DNA of 64,000 nt. Origin: Sporisorium sorghi. Its lineage: Eukaryota > Basidiomycota > Ustilaginomycetes > Ustilaginales > Ustilaginaceae. The notes beneath the pieces are model-generated. The model did not search any database. It had not been told where the DNA came from and saw only the letters and a program-made list of their open reading frames with translations. Positions 51,766 to 61,600 of this stretch are shown piece by piece; position 1 is the stretch's first letter, and the number at the start of each line of letters is the position of its first letter. The position numbers and the translations under genes are program-made. The stretch is taken from positions 62,001 through 126,000 of the forward strand of contig JALCCG010000016.1 of assembly GCA_023212695.1 (NCBI GenBank), written 5' to 3'.

Positions 51766-51805
51766 GCGGCAGTTTCCCCATAACACTTGGAGTCTTCCGC
51801 CGCTT
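51764..51805 (-). terminator. Terminator after the VOC gene, overlapping the marR promoter
   Basis: AAGCGGC pairs with GCCGCTT around a 28-base loop; on the minus strand TTTACTTTTATTT follows. The T-rich part overlaps the marR -35 box. Confidence 0.5.
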
Positions 51806-51859
51806 CATTTTATGGTTTCTATGCTTCATTACGGTTTGTGCTTTTAATGTGAATCACTT

Positions 51860-52270
51860 TTATTCTACGTGACCCGGATCCATGTACATGACTTCCCACA
51901 GATGACCATCTGGATCCTGGAAGCTCCATCCATACATAAATCCATGATCCACCGGGTCATTGGAAGGCGATCCCCCTGCAGCGAGTGCATGATTCACGAT
52001 TTCGTCTACCTGCTCACGACTGTCTGCCGACAATGCCAGAATAACTTCCGTTGTATTGGCCGCATTGGACAAATCTTTCTTCGTGAAAGTTTTGAAATAA
52101 TCCTCGGTGAGCAGCATCGCAAAAATATTGTCGCCGATTACCAGGCAGGCTGCGTTCTTATCCGTAAATTGCGCGTTAAATTCAAAACCGATTTTCGAGA
52201 AGAATTCCTTCGTTTTCTCCAGGTCCTTTACAGGCAGGTTCACAAAAATATTATCGCATTTCAACGCCAT
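51860..52270 (-). CDS. VOC (glyoxalase-fold) family protein
   Basis: A 136-residue single-domain protein starting MALKCDNIFVNLPVKDLEKTKEFFSKIGFEF and ending GWSFQDPDGHLWEVMYMDP. The late glutamate of WEVMY is the usual metal ligand, while the early histidine is replaced (NIFVNLPV), so a lactoylglutathione-lyase activity is unlikely. Related proteins act as antibiotic-binding or unknown enzymes. Function not assignable. Precedes the marR gene on the same strand. Confidence 0.85.
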   Translation of the reverse strand: MALKCDNIFVNLPVKDLEKTKEFFSKIGFEFNAQFTDKNAACLVIGDNIFAMLLTEDYFKTFTKKDLSNAANTTEVILALSADSREQVDEIVNHALAAGGSPSNDPVDHGFMYGWSFQDPDGHLWEVMYMDPGHVE

Positions 52271-52356
52271 CTCGGGATCACCTCATTTTATTTGATAGAC
52301 TCATCTTAACACGGGCAGCAGTACAACATTTCTCTTCACTTGCTATGTTCAAACCA

Positions 52357-53103
52357 TTATTCGTCGAATTCAGTGAAAAACACATCCGTCAAAATGGCCT
52401 CCGCTCTCTTCAAGCTGGGGGAATCCAGCCTGCGGAGCATGCTCAGGATCCTCTCGATCTCCTCCGTTTCACTTCCGAAAACTGATAGCGGAACCCCCTC
52501 AGTCTTGAGTTGGTCTTCGGGGAGGCACAGTTCGCCAGCTTCCCCTTGAATCAGGCTCGGCACCTCGCTGTCTTCAAAGTTAACCCAAGATGCATCGATC
52601 GTATCCTGCATACTGCGATTCAAAAATTGCAGTTCATCCTCGCTGTATCTTCGCAAGAAAAGGCTGATTCCGAGATCCATTTGCTCGTGCAGCGCACCAT
52701 GCAGCTTGAAGATCTCTCTTCCGGCAGGAGTCAGCGTAAATATGATTTCCTTTTTGTTATCCGGCAGATTCTCCATATGGAGAATCTGTTTATCAACCAA
52801 TCTTTTGGTTATTTTGGAGACGCTGCCCTTCGGAATCCCGAACTGTTTGGAAATCGTGATCCCGTTAACAGGCTCCAATCTGCCTACCGCATCCACCACG
52901 TGCAGCATCGTGACGGTCATTTCCCTCAGCAACTCGATTAGCTCCGGCTGATTGCAGCGTTGTATCATCCACTGTCTCTCTTCGTCATCCTCGGCCTGGA
53001 ATTTCTTCTGCAGCACGGAAACCTTCTGCTTTAATTCAAGGATCCATTGATCCTTCCGAGAGGTTCGTTCCGAAGAAGAAGCAAAATTCCGGTCTATTTC
53101 CAT
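52357..53103 (-). CDS. MarR-type regulator with extended N- and C-termini
   Basis: A 248-residue protein. The winged helix is central (VNGITISKQFGIPKGSVSKITKRLVDKQILHMENLPDNKKEIIFTLTPAGREIFKLH). It is preceded by a 60-residue, charged and probably coiled-coil N-terminal part, and followed by an acidic tail of about 75 residues with no match I know. That makes it about 100 residues longer than typical MarR proteins. It faces a short remnant gene at 53276; two GTTTCC-type palindromes lie between. Confidence 0.82.
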   Translation of the reverse strand: MEIDRNFASSSERTSRKDQWILELKQKVSVLQKKFQAEDDEERQWMIQRCNQPELIELLREMTVTMLHVVDAVGRLEPVNGITISKQFGIPKGSVSKITKRLVDKQILHMENLPDNKKEIIFTLTPAGREIFKLHGALHEQMDLGISLFLRRYSEDELQFLNRSMQDTIDASWVNFEDSEVPSLIQGEAGELCLPEDQLKTEGVPLSVFGSETEEIERILSMLRRLDSPSLKRAEAILTDVFFTEFDE

Positions 53104-53168
53104 ATCCGTATCTCCTTACGCTCGGCTATCGTCCTATTTAGTATAACAAGATCCTGGAACTAATTAAA

Positions 53169-53229
53169 GTTTCCTTGGAAACAATATTGACTTAATGGGC
53201 ATGGATATATTAATTTGTTCCCTAGAAAC
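53169..53229. promoter_or_regulatory. Two related palindromes upstream of the extended MarR-type gene
   Basis: GTTTCCTTGGAAAC (53169-53182) is a perfect inverted repeat. GTTCCCTAGAAAC (53217-53229) is a less perfect version 48 bases away, close to a whole number of helical turns. TTGACT (53188-53193) lies between them on the plus strand. They are probably operators of the MarR-type regulator. Confidence 0.5.
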
Positions 53230-53275
53230 ATATTTATAATCACGGAGACAATATTCCTGAGAAGAGAGGTCATTT

Positions 53276-53374
53276 ATGAGAGCCGTTATTGTGTTTGATC
53301 ATCCCTATGGCGGAAGGCATCCGAAAATGTTGCCCATCGAAGAAGTTTTTCTGAAGCACGGGTTCGTTTTCTGA
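53276..53374 (+). pseudogene. Truncated NAD(P)H-quinone-reductase-like gene
   Basis: A 32-codon frame with a good GAGAGG ribosome binding site begins MRAVIVFDHPYGGR, the opening of flavodoxin-fold NAD(P)H oxidoreductases. It continues with HPKMLPIEEVFLKHGFVF and stops. The rest of the flavodoxin domain is absent, so an internal deletion probably left only the ends. It is divergent from the MarR-type regulator, the normal position for its target gene. Confidence 0.6.
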
Positions 53375-53422
53375 ACCATACGCAGCAGCGTTTCAGCCGA
53401 CTGTAAGCTGTACCCATGAATC

Positions 53423-53468
53423 GAAAAAAAGATGCCTCCAGGCAGCGTCAAATCGCCTGAAAGGCATC
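53423..53468 (-). terminator. Intrinsic terminator after the chitinase gene
   Basis: GATGCCT pairs with AGGCATC and CAGGC with GCCTG within one hairpin (53431-53467), followed on the minus strand by TTTTTTT. Confidence 0.88.
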
Positions 53469-53494
53469 CATTTAATTTGATTCCGTCATGTTTA

Positions 53495-56400
53495 TTAGTT
53501 CAATAACTCCGCTACGCGCAGCAATCTCATGACAGTTACAACCGTTTGAGCTTTCGTCACATGGGATTGCGGATCCAGCTTGGCAGCGGATACCCCCTGC
53601 ATAATCTTCTGTTCCACTACGAAGGCGACGGACAACTTCGCATAGGACGACACCTTGGAGTGATCTTTGAATTTGTTTAACAGCCCTTGACCAGCCTCAT
53701 TCTTCTTGCCTGCATATTCCAGTACACTGCTCAGGATAACAGCCAATTCCTCACGGGTAATCAGACTGTTTGGATCAAAGATATCGCCTGTACGCCCCTT
53801 CACCAGCCCTGCTGCCTTGGCAGCCGCAATTTCTTTGGCATAAGGGGCATTCGCGCTCACATCCTGGAAATTAGCAAGGCTATCATCTGGAAGAATACCC
53901 AGCCCTTTCACGACAATGGATATCATTTCGGCACGGGTAATGTTTTTATTCGCACCAAACGTGCTGATGCTCTCCCCAGACACAATCATCTTCGCAGCCG
54001 CTTGTGCCACGTCTTCCTGTGCCCAAGAAGGAATCCTATCGTTAAACCGGACATCCTGCTGAAGCAGAACATAAATACCGCTTCCCGTCCTCCTCATCTC
54101 CACGGTAACCGTACCGTCCGCATTATCCTTATACAAGGTTGGAGAGGATCGAAGCTCATTTGTGCCTGATATATAAACCACTCCGCCCGCGCGCTTTGTA
54201 TCTATCTTTTTGGCATCCACGGTTACCAGCTCACTGACATAGGATTTCCCGTAATGTTTCAGCTCCGTAGTTGTTTTATCCGCGTTCAGCTGCTCGAGCT
54301 TGAACAACAGCGGAGAAGTCAGAGTTTCTTTACCCTTAAGCAGGGATGCCACGCTCGTTGCATCGGCTGCACCGGGAGCCACAATGGAGACTTTCACATG
54401 GCCGGAAACCGAGATCAGCGAAGCCGGAATCCGATATTCTGTGCCGTTTACGATAACGGACAGACTTGCCTGGGCTCCTTTTTTCGCGATGGCTGCAATC
54501 ACTTCTTGTGGAATCTCAAACTCAGCCTGCTTCGCACCCGTGCCCGCATGAATCTGGAAGCTGGAAGAGTCCGAAAGGTTAATGCTATTAACTGCTGCCG
54601 TTGGCACGGTAACCACTGCCTTATCTCCCTCAAGCACAACTTTTGCTTCCAGTTCATCCTTTCCTTTAGGCGGCTGCGGCGTCGAAGGCGTAGTAGAACC
54701 GGATCCGCTTGATCCGCCGGAACCCTCAGATCCGCCTGTGCTGTTGCCAGAAGTCGTAACGCTCAGTAGATTCGAAGCGCTGGATACGCGGTTAATTTCA
54801 TCCCCCGCCCGATCCACAGCAAGCACATGAATCTTGTAATTCGTTAGAGCGTTAAGGCCATTAATGATATAACCCTTCTCGGTGACTGAACCTGCCAATG
54901 CATGGTTCACATAGACTTCGTACCCCGTTGCCCCTGGCACTGCATCCCATGTGACTTGAATGGAGCTGGAGTCGGCATTGACCCGTTGAAGATTCGTTGG
55001 GGCCTGTAATGCTGAAGCATTGACTTTGCCGTTAACCGGCAGGTCATGGACTAATTGGGTGGTTAATGTTTTATTACGATCACCGCTTATTTCCCAGCTC
55101 ATGACACCTGCAATATCCAACGATTTCACGATGGAAGCCGTATACTTCATGGTGTTCTTATCGTTGTAGGTGATGAACACTTTATTCTGATCATTGTACA
55201 GATAAGGCACCTTAGCCGATTCGTTCCAATATCTCTTGTACCCGTTCTTGTCGATGTAGTTGTTCTCGAGATCACTGAAATCGAAAATGGCATTTTCCCA
55301 AGACTTCAAATCAGTCCCGCCCTTATTGCAAGTCTGATACTGACCGAGTGGCCCGCAGCCATCCCAGCCCTTGCCATAGTAGGGTACTCCCACAATCAAT
55401 TTATGCTGTGGTACCCCGCCATTCAGATGGCCTAACAATCCGCCAAGCACATGATTTCTTGGAGCAGAAGACTTTGAAAGAGCTTTATCATAGAACAATG
55501 GTGAATTATGATGACCAAACGGGTCATCTTTGCCACTATAGTCATAAGTCATAATATTAATGAAATCCAGATACTGGACTGAATTCGCAAAATCTGCGTT
55601 AACGGTAAAGTTATCTCCCTGACCGGAAGCAATCGTCAGCAGATAATATTTTCCATCTTCTGACCCCGCAGCATCCAATGCCTCGCGAACGGTTTTCATT
55701 AATAATGTGAAGTTTTCTTTATCCTCCGGTGCTCTGGAGTTTTCTTCCACCCCACCTTCGACCGGGTACTCCCAATCGATATCCAAACCGTCAAGCTTGT
55801 AGTCCCGGAGGAATTTCACAGCAGAGTTAGCAAAAGCACGGCGTGTTTCTTCCGTCATGGCTACATTAGAAAAATTTCTAGACCAGGACCAGCCGCCTAC
55901 TGAAACCATAAGCTTCAAATGAGGGTTCGATGCCTTGATGGATTCGAAAGCTGCGAAATTCTGAAAATCAAATGTCGGATCTCCAATCACAATTTCTCCG
56001 TCATGGACGTATCGATCCTGTGCAGGAATATTAGGGTCTTCGCAGGCTCTCGGCCCGCTCCCGTATTTTTTCCAGCATATATCGGCGAAGGCATAGTTAA
56101 TGTGGGTGATCTGTGATACATCCAAGTCACCAGGATGAAAATTACGCTCTTCGGTACTAGCTGACCAAGAAGTGTAGTACGTAATATTGTTATAATTGCT
56201 GCCAGGCACTACCGACACAGCTTCGCTTTCAGGCGAAGTCCATAGGCTGTTATGACCCACTATCTTATACGAATAGGTCTTTCCTTCTTCCAGTCCAGCA
56301 GCTACATATCGGCTCCCGCTACTCGAGCCAACCTTTACCCCATCCTGATAAATGTCGTAACTTGTGGCCCCGGGCACCGGTGCCCAGCCAAGTGAAGCCG

Positions 56401-57196
56401 TAGATCGTGTAGTAGTGACTACTTGTAACCCTCGAGGTTGAGCCAGCTCCCCCCATTTAAGGGTAACAGCATTACTATTGGCGGATGCTTCCAAAGCTCC
56501 ATTCACACTTCTCTGTGCACCTACTTTAAAAGTATAAGTCTCTCCTGCTTCCAAAGGTCCATAAGTAGCCGTGGTAACGGAGTTTTCCCAAGTGCCGCCT
56601 TTCCATGCTCCATTAATATAAATGTCATAGGCTTCGGCCCCGGGACTCGAACCCCAACTCAGCGTAACCGTATCTTCCGTTGCATCTTCAATCTTAAGAT
56701 GACTTGGAGGAGTCAACGGTGCATCTTTATATTCAGCTTCATCTTTGGTTGTGGTGAATTCCAATACATTGCTTTTGTGTTCTTTTTTCACGTCGCCGTC
56801 CCAAGTAATATAGATTCGGTAGGTCGTTTCAGGTGTCAATCCGGTCACCGCACGAGTCCAGAAGTTTCCCCATGCCAGCCAGTTGCCTGAATCCGCGTCC
56901 CACACTTGTATATTATTTTCACCTTCGACGGGTTTGAAATCCCATTGAAATATCGCCATGTTATGAGAGACACTTTCAATACGAAGATTCTGCGGCGCCA
57001 ACGGATCCTGAGATCCATAAGTTGCGCTTGTTACCGTCAACGGATCGACGCTGGAACTGACTGCCGGTATGTCTGAGGGAGGGGCACCATCTGAAGCATA
57101 GGATACAGGCGCGTTGAGAAGAGGGGTAAAGATAAGGATTAGAGCCAGAAACCATACCACCCATTTCGGGTGCTTTTTCGTCATAAATGAGTTCAC
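53495..57196 (-). CDS. Modular GH18 chitinase with fibronectin III and S-layer homology domains
   Basis: About 1233 residues from GTG at 57196, set by AGAGGTG six bases upstream. Order: signal peptide (1-35), three FnIII domains (about 65-155, 163-250, 253-335), a GH18 barrel (about 336-720) with DGLDIDWEYP, whose last glutamate (about residue 476) is the catalytic acid, and MSWEISGD closing the barrel. Then a fourth FnIII (about 732-820), a Gly/Ser linker, a beta-rich region and three SLH domains in the last 185 residues. It hydrolyses chitin and is held on the cell wall by the SLH domains. FnIII domains in front of the barrel and no chitin-binding module are notable. A cre site and palindrome lie upstream. 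Confidence 0.93.
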   Translation of the reverse strand: MNSFMTKKHPKWVVWFLALILIFTPLLNAPVSYASDGAPPSDIPAVSSSVDPLTVTSATYGSQDPLAPQNLRIESVSHNMAIFQWDFKPVEGENNIQVWDADSGNWLAWGNFWTRAVTGLTPETTYRIYITWDGDVKKEHKSNVLEFTTTKDEAEYKDAPLTPPSHLKIEDATEDTVTLSWGSSPGAEAYDIYINGAWKGGTWENSVTTATYGPLEAGETYTFKVGAQRSVNGALEASANSNAVTLKWGELAQPRGLQVVTTTRSTASLGWAPVPGATSYDIYQDGVKVGSSSGSRYVAAGLEEGKTYSYKIVGHNSLWTSPESEAVSVVPGSNYNNITYYTSWSASTEERNFHPGDLDVSQITHINYAFADICWKKYGSGPRACEDPNIPAQDRYVHDGEIVIGDPTFDFQNFAAFESIKASNPHLKLMVSVGGWSWSRNFSNVAMTEETRRAFANSAVKFLRDYKLDGLDIDWEYPVEGGVEENSRAPEDKENFTLLMKTVREALDAAGSEDGKYYLLTIASGQGDNFTVNADFANSVQYLDFINIMTYDYSGKDDPFGHHNSPLFYDKALSKSSAPRNHVLGGLLGHLNGGVPQHKLIVGVPYYGKGWDGCGPLGQYQTCNKGGTDLKSWENAIFDFSDLENNYIDKNGYKRYWNESAKVPYLYNDQNKVFITYNDKNTMKYTASIVKSLDIAGVMSWEISGDRNKTLTTQLVHDLPVNGKVNASALQAPTNLQRVNADSSSIQVTWDAVPGATGYEVYVNHALAGSVTEKGYIINGLNALTNYKIHVLAVDRAGDEINRVSSASNLLSVTTSGNSTGGSEGSGGSSGSGSTTPSTPQPPKGKDELEAKVVLEGDKAVVTVPTAAVNSINLSDSSSFQIHAGTGAKQAEFEIPQEVIAAIAKKGAQASLSVIVNGTEYRIPASLISVSGHVKVSIVAPGAADATSVASLLKGKETLTSPLLFKLEQLNADKTTTELKHYGKSYVSELVTVDAKKIDTKRAGGVVYISGTNELRSSPTLYKDNADGTVTVEMRRTGSGIYVLLQQDVRFNDRIPSWAQEDVAQAAAKMIVSGESISTFGANKNITRAEMISIVVKGLGILPDDSLANFQDVSANAPYAKEIAAAKAAGLVKGRTGDIFDPNSLITREELAVILSSVLEYAGKKNEAGQGLLNKFKDHSKVSSYAKLSVAFVVEQKIMQGVSAAKLDPQSHVTKAQTVVTVMRLLRVAELLN

Positions 57197-57306
57197 CGTT
57201 TTCACCTCTGTCGATATATTTCGATTGCAAAGGATACAGCATTTTTCCATGAATGTCTGTTCTCTCGGTGTCATCGGGTTATATCCATGATGGCTTGCCC
57301 CATTTC

Positions 57307-57347
57307 GAATTTCGCCCGAAATTCAACTTATTTTGAAAGCGGTTACT
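57307..57347. promoter_or_regulatory. cre site and palindrome upstream of the chitinase gene
   Basis: TGAAAGCGGTTACT (57334-57347) fits the cre consensus completely, predicting CcpA-mediated repression by glucose. GAATTTC (57307-57313) and GAAATTC (57318-57324) form a perfect inverted repeat around GCCC, a possible second operator. I could not settle the promoter. Confidence 0.55.
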
Positions 57348-57640
57348 ATTTTTTCCAGATGGATTGTGTAACGTTTATCATATCCCCCTCTTCATTCCAG
57401 TATATCAATCTCTTATCCCAACGCTCTGCTACAGCCTCCCTTCAAAGAACTTCATATATTTTTAATGCATATTCATATTTGTATCATGGAACCTAACCTC
57501 TCTATTGAGAAGGGATACATTTCCATAAACATGGGATAAAATCTTGTGATTTTATATTCTGTTAATAAATTCAATCTATATAGAATCAGCTAGTGTCCAC
57601 TAAACGAATGTTTTGCATAAAAAAGAAAAGGAGTACCATC

Positions 57641-57751
57641 ATAAAAAAACTCAAGCAGCCGTTACATCTGCTCAAGGGGAAGCGTTCCATATTCAGCCCG
57701 TTGAATTATCCGATCCCAAAAGCAACGAAGTGCCATAATGAAGCCTTCTAG
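57641..57751 (+). other. Short frame with a ribosome binding site but ATA start
   Basis: AAAGGAG (57627-57633) is seven bases before an ATA that opens 36 codons, starting KKLKQPLHLLKGKRS and ending at TAG. No family is recognisable. The ATA-for-ATG pattern also occurs at the lipoprotein gene (25298). Either a decayed gene or a very small one with an unusual start. Confidence 0.3.
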
Positions 57752-57829
57752 GATTCCAAGCGGGGCGGGGCGATTAAACCCACTGTACGAATGGAGCCGG
57801 TCCAGTAATCAAAGCAGACGTATGAGCTG

Positions 57830-57855
57830 AAAAAGAGCCCTCCAGGGGCTCTTTT
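57830..57855. terminator. Bidirectional intrinsic terminator
   Basis: AAAAGAGCCC pairs with GGGCTCTTTT around a short loop, with A and T tracts on both sides. It ends the NTF2-like gene on the minus strand. Confidence 0.82.
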
Positions 57856-57899
57856 GTCTATTCACTTCCCTATGTAAGCAAACCATAATAATCTTCGAT

Positions 57900-58268
57900 C
57901 TACTTCATCGAACTTAAATGCTCATGCTTTAATTTCCATGATCCCTCGACATCTCGAATAAACACATTGGTGGCTCTGCCGCTCCCGGACATAAATGTCC
58001 CCTGGTGATAACCCTCGAAGTGATAGGTGTAGATACACACCGCCGAATGGGCATCACTCGCAATCCATTCCACATCCTCCGCCCGGTATACCTCCTCCCG
58101 AATGGCATCCCACGCCTGCTCGAAATACAACCTGATCTCATCCAAGGTCGTGCAGCTCCGGTCCGAAAACCAATAAACCGCCTCTTCATCCAGCAGCCGG
58201 GCCACTTGATCAAAGTCATGTGTGTTCGTAGCCGCAATATAAGCCTCAAGTGCGTTCTGATATGACAT
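57900..58268 (-). CDS. NTF2-like (SnoaL/DUF4440-type) protein
   Basis: A 122-residue single-domain protein starting MSYQNALEAYIAATNTHDFDQVARLLDEEAVYWFSDRS and ending SWKLKHEHLSSMK. It has the cone-shaped fold of the NTF2 superfamily, used by small enzymes and binding proteins. The acidic pair in THDFDQV and the FSDRSCTTLDEIR stretch are typical. No substrate can be named. Single gene before the chitin-binding fragment. Confidence 0.85.
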   Translation of the reverse strand: MSYQNALEAYIAATNTHDFDQVARLLDEEAVYWFSDRSCTTLDEIRLYFEQAWDAIREEVYRAEDVEWIASDAHSAVCIYTYHFEGYHQGTFMSGSGRATNVFIRDVEGSWKLKHEHLSSMK

Positions 58269-58317
58269 TTCGCTTAACCTCCCATCTCTAATCCATTATA
58301 AGGATGGCACATTTTTT

Positions 58318-58473
58318 TTACTGAACCTTTTTCCACACACCGGCTTGGCCAGGCGTTTCCCCTTTGGTCCACCATTTTGCTTCACAAACAGCTCCATTGT
58401 AAGATACCCGTTCACCGCCAATGTAAGCCTTGGAGCTGTTCCAAGCCACGGTTGCTTTGTTAAAGTCCTGCGA
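58318..58473 (-). pseudogene. Orphan chitin-binding module (CBM5/12) fragment
   Basis: The last 45 codons of this frame read VAWNSSKAYIGGERVSYNGA, CEAKWWTKGETPGQAG and VWKKVQ, the complete aromatic-rich CBM5/12 chitin-binding module. There is no signal peptide and no catalytic domain upstream, and the sequence before residue SQDFNK has no match. It looks like the 3' end of a lost chitinase, close to the present chitinase gene that lacks such a module. Confidence 0.75.
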
Positions 58474-58475
58474 CT

Positions 58476-58662
58476 TCTCCATAAAACAGAACGTACACAG
58501 GAACTCAACGTTGAACAGGTTCTCAACACGCCGGATGAGCACGAAGATATCATTGCCCTCACCGATCGTCTGACCTCTTCCCTGGCTGAGGCAATTGAAG
58601 CCGCTGAGGAAGTAGTCCGGCTGCTGCGTGGGCATATAAAAAATGAAGGAACACACAGATGA
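58476..58662 (+). pseudogene. Unidentified coding remnant on the plus strand
   Basis: An open stretch of about 61 codons with protein-like composition reads QELNVEQVLNTPDEHEDII, then ALTDRLTSSLAEAIEAAEEV, and ends at TGA. The helical, acidic character is like PhoU/DUF47-type proteins, but the match is too weak to name. It has no start and abuts the chitin-binding fragment on the other strand, so the locus is a junction of gene debris. Confidence 0.35.
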
Positions 58663-58680
58663 TCTGTATGCTCCTTCGGC
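58634..58680 (-). terminator. Intrinsic terminator after the GTPase-associated gene
   Basis: GAAGGAGCATACAG and CTGTGTGTTCCTTC pair almost completely around a short loop; on the minus strand ATTTTTTATAT follows. It ends the four-gene GTPase module. Confidence 0.78.
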
Positions 58681-58690
58681 CTCATTATAT

Positions 58691-61600
58691 TCAATTTCCG
58701 CTGCCAGGCTCATTCTCAGATGTCTCATTTATTTCAGATGTTCCATTCTCAGGCGTCTGCTCTTCAGAAAGCGCACTTTCATCGGACAGCTCATAAGATA
58801 CGCCATCCACAACAACCTTGTCGATTAGGGACACATCCAGCGGTTTATCCAACTTCACGATGATTTTGCTTGTATATGGCAGGTTCTGCTGTGAGTCATT
58901 GTCGGTTCCTGAGGACCCCGGTTCTTCTCCACTATCAACCGACTCGGAAGAGTCTGAGCCTGCTCCTTCTGCGTCTCCCACTGTTGTGCCCAAATTCGAA
59001 TTCGTCTGATCCTGGCTCGAACCAGAATCCGTTCCTGTTGGAGCGGTGTCCGCTCCCCCTGTTGTTTCATCCGCGCACGTCCGCGATAGTTCAGGACTTG
59101 CCGCTTCAAACAATGGGTTTGCATCCTGACCCAGGACCTGGAGATTCTCCATATTGAAATCCCGGCAAGCCGCCGATTGTTTGAAATGGAAGCTCAGTTC
59201 AGTCAAGCCCTTCTGTTCACCTTCTTCCACTACGGACGCCGTCAACAGCGGCTGCTCCGGAACGGTATCCTGCGAAACAGGAGGTACGCTAACTGGAGGC
59301 GTAACGACTGAATTCGGATCAGCAGGATCCGAAGGTGTCTTCCCGTTTTGCACCATGAGAAAGATACCGCCTGCCAAGATGAGGACAAGTGCAGCTGAAG
59401 CTATTTTTACGAACCTCGGATGGCTTCGGATAAATCTCATGAATGGCGAAGCCAGCTCAGCCCTAACCTTCGTATAGACCCCTTTAAGAACAGGGTCAGG
59501 GTTACTAAAATAAGTCTTCACATACTCCTTATTCTTGAATGCTTCGCGGTCATGGGTCTTGAAGTACTGGACGATCGCGGCAGCATAAGCCGGCACGAGA
59601 CCCCGTGGTTTAACGAATACCGGCTGCTTCGCAGACCATTGAATATACTGGTAGACCACTTCAGGACTCTTGCTGTACTTATGTACATAATCCAGCAGGC
59701 CACGGTAGTCAATAGCGCCGGAATGAATCTCCGTGCAGAAGGCCAAGGTGATGCTTTCAAAATGGGATGGCGCCACATCCTGCTGCAGCCACCTCCGCAT
59801 AATATGCTGGGTGCGCTCCCGCTCCTCGGTTGAAAGATCGGCAAGCACCTCCGCTTTAACTTCGGTTCTGCTGCACCACTGGTACAGCGCCAGCATGACA
59901 GCCGCTTTGGAGCGTATTCGGGAATCAAAACGTTCTACCCACCCTTTGAATTCCTTGGGCATTTGCAGAAATCCAATGTCCAGAAGCTGCTTCCGGTTCA
60001 ATTGCTCAGGCTCCAATTCTCGCAAGAGAAAGAGGTTGGCTGCATAAATCATTCGGTCTGCAAATGCGGTCCCGCCTTGGTAACGACCGATCCCCCGCTC
60101 TTCGTGATGCTCCAGGGAATCCAATTGATCCAGCACGGCGTTGACCGCTCTTACAGGATCTGCATCATGCTGTAATTTATCGATGAGCTGGGCTTCAGCC
60201 AGCCTAACATAATTCTCCTGTTCCAGCAGAAGGGGATGGTTCCTCACCCATAGACTGATCAGATCAACCAGATCCGTTGGCGTTGCCCTCTGTTTCATAC
60301 TGGCTTTCATATAAGGATCGAACATCAGCGCAGGCAGCCCCGGGCTGGTCAGCACCCTGGCATAGAAGGCACGGCTTAGAGCCGGACTGCCCTCCAGCAA
60401 GCCATAAATCGCCTGGGTCACATCTTGACGCTGCTTCGACAAGGCATTATTTAATGAGCGAATAAAATATTCCACAATCATGTCATTGTGCTGTCTAGGG
60501 TTGATGCTGTGATAGTCCTTCACGGACCCGGCAATCGCCGGATCGGGAACCTGTCCTCCCTTCACAAGCTCAAACTCATGGGCAAACAGGGCAAGGAACA
60601 GATCATCCAGCCGTTTCTTTAAACCCAGAGCCCCGGCTGGCTCCAGATAGAGCAGCAAGGCACGAAGCACAGCAAACTTATGGTCGGTATACAGATCTTC
60701 ACGGCCCTCTTCGATCTGGAACAGCACGCATAAATCGTCGTAGCTATCCAGAGAAATCTGGCGGGACGGCTCCATATCCGAGAGCATCTGCTCCGCGAAG
60801 GCAAAAAAACGTTCGGATCGGGCCAGATCCAGCACTGTATCCCATGCAAAATCAAGATAAGGCTGCTCGGACCATTTCAAATCCGCATTAATGACCCTTC
60901 CGGCAGCAAGCTCAAATAAATAGTCCTTCTCAATGTTGCGGTCATTCAGGCGCAGGCCGCCCTTCTCCACGAACATGAGATGAAGTCCCTTCTTGCTGTA
61001 GGGTTCCTTGGCATACGTTACGAACCCAAGCACCCGGCGCAGCGCATAAGGCAGTCGGCCAAACAACACAAAGAGCAGCTGCTCCGCCTTCGCGGACAAC
61101 TGTTCCACCGGTACATCCAGTACGATATACACCTTTTTCTTACCCGCAGCTGCGGTTATCGATGCATAGAGCAGTTGCTTGAATACCTTCTCGTCAATGC
61201 CCAGCTCCTGCAGTAAGGCCGGGGTTTGGTCAGGCGAGACAGGAACTTGCGGGTGAGCCTGAACCGGCATGGCAGATAACTCCGGCAGCTCTATCCCCTC
61301 TTCAATATCGTAATGATTGGCAAAAGAGGCCTGAAGCCAAGTCCGGTAAGCGGAATGCTCATCTTCCAGAAATCCGTCAGGAATCACATAATGGTGCGTA
61401 AAAAAAGCGCTGCGAAGTCCCGTGAAATCCGCTGGCTGAAACACACTGCGCCCCAGCACCGTCTCCCCTGTTTCCGTATGGAACAGATGAAGAGCGGCAG
61501 GATAAGCCTCGGCGTCCTTCTCGCTGCGTGCCGTAAGCTCTGCCGGAGCTTCATACTGGCAAAAGGGATGCAGCACCTTTTTGATATAAGAGGGTTCCAA

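Larger units (their letters stand above)
57348..57899. other. Gene-free region upstream of the chitinase gene
   Basis: AT-rich sequence with no convincing gene. It includes the 37-codon remnant frame and the terminator listed separately. I see no tRNA, no insertion-sequence ends and no known RNA motif. Confidence 0.4.

Noticed and set aside
57540..57640. Insertion-sequence end near the AT-rich stretch upstream of the chitinase
   Set aside because: No terminal inverted repeats, target duplication or transposase fragment could be found.
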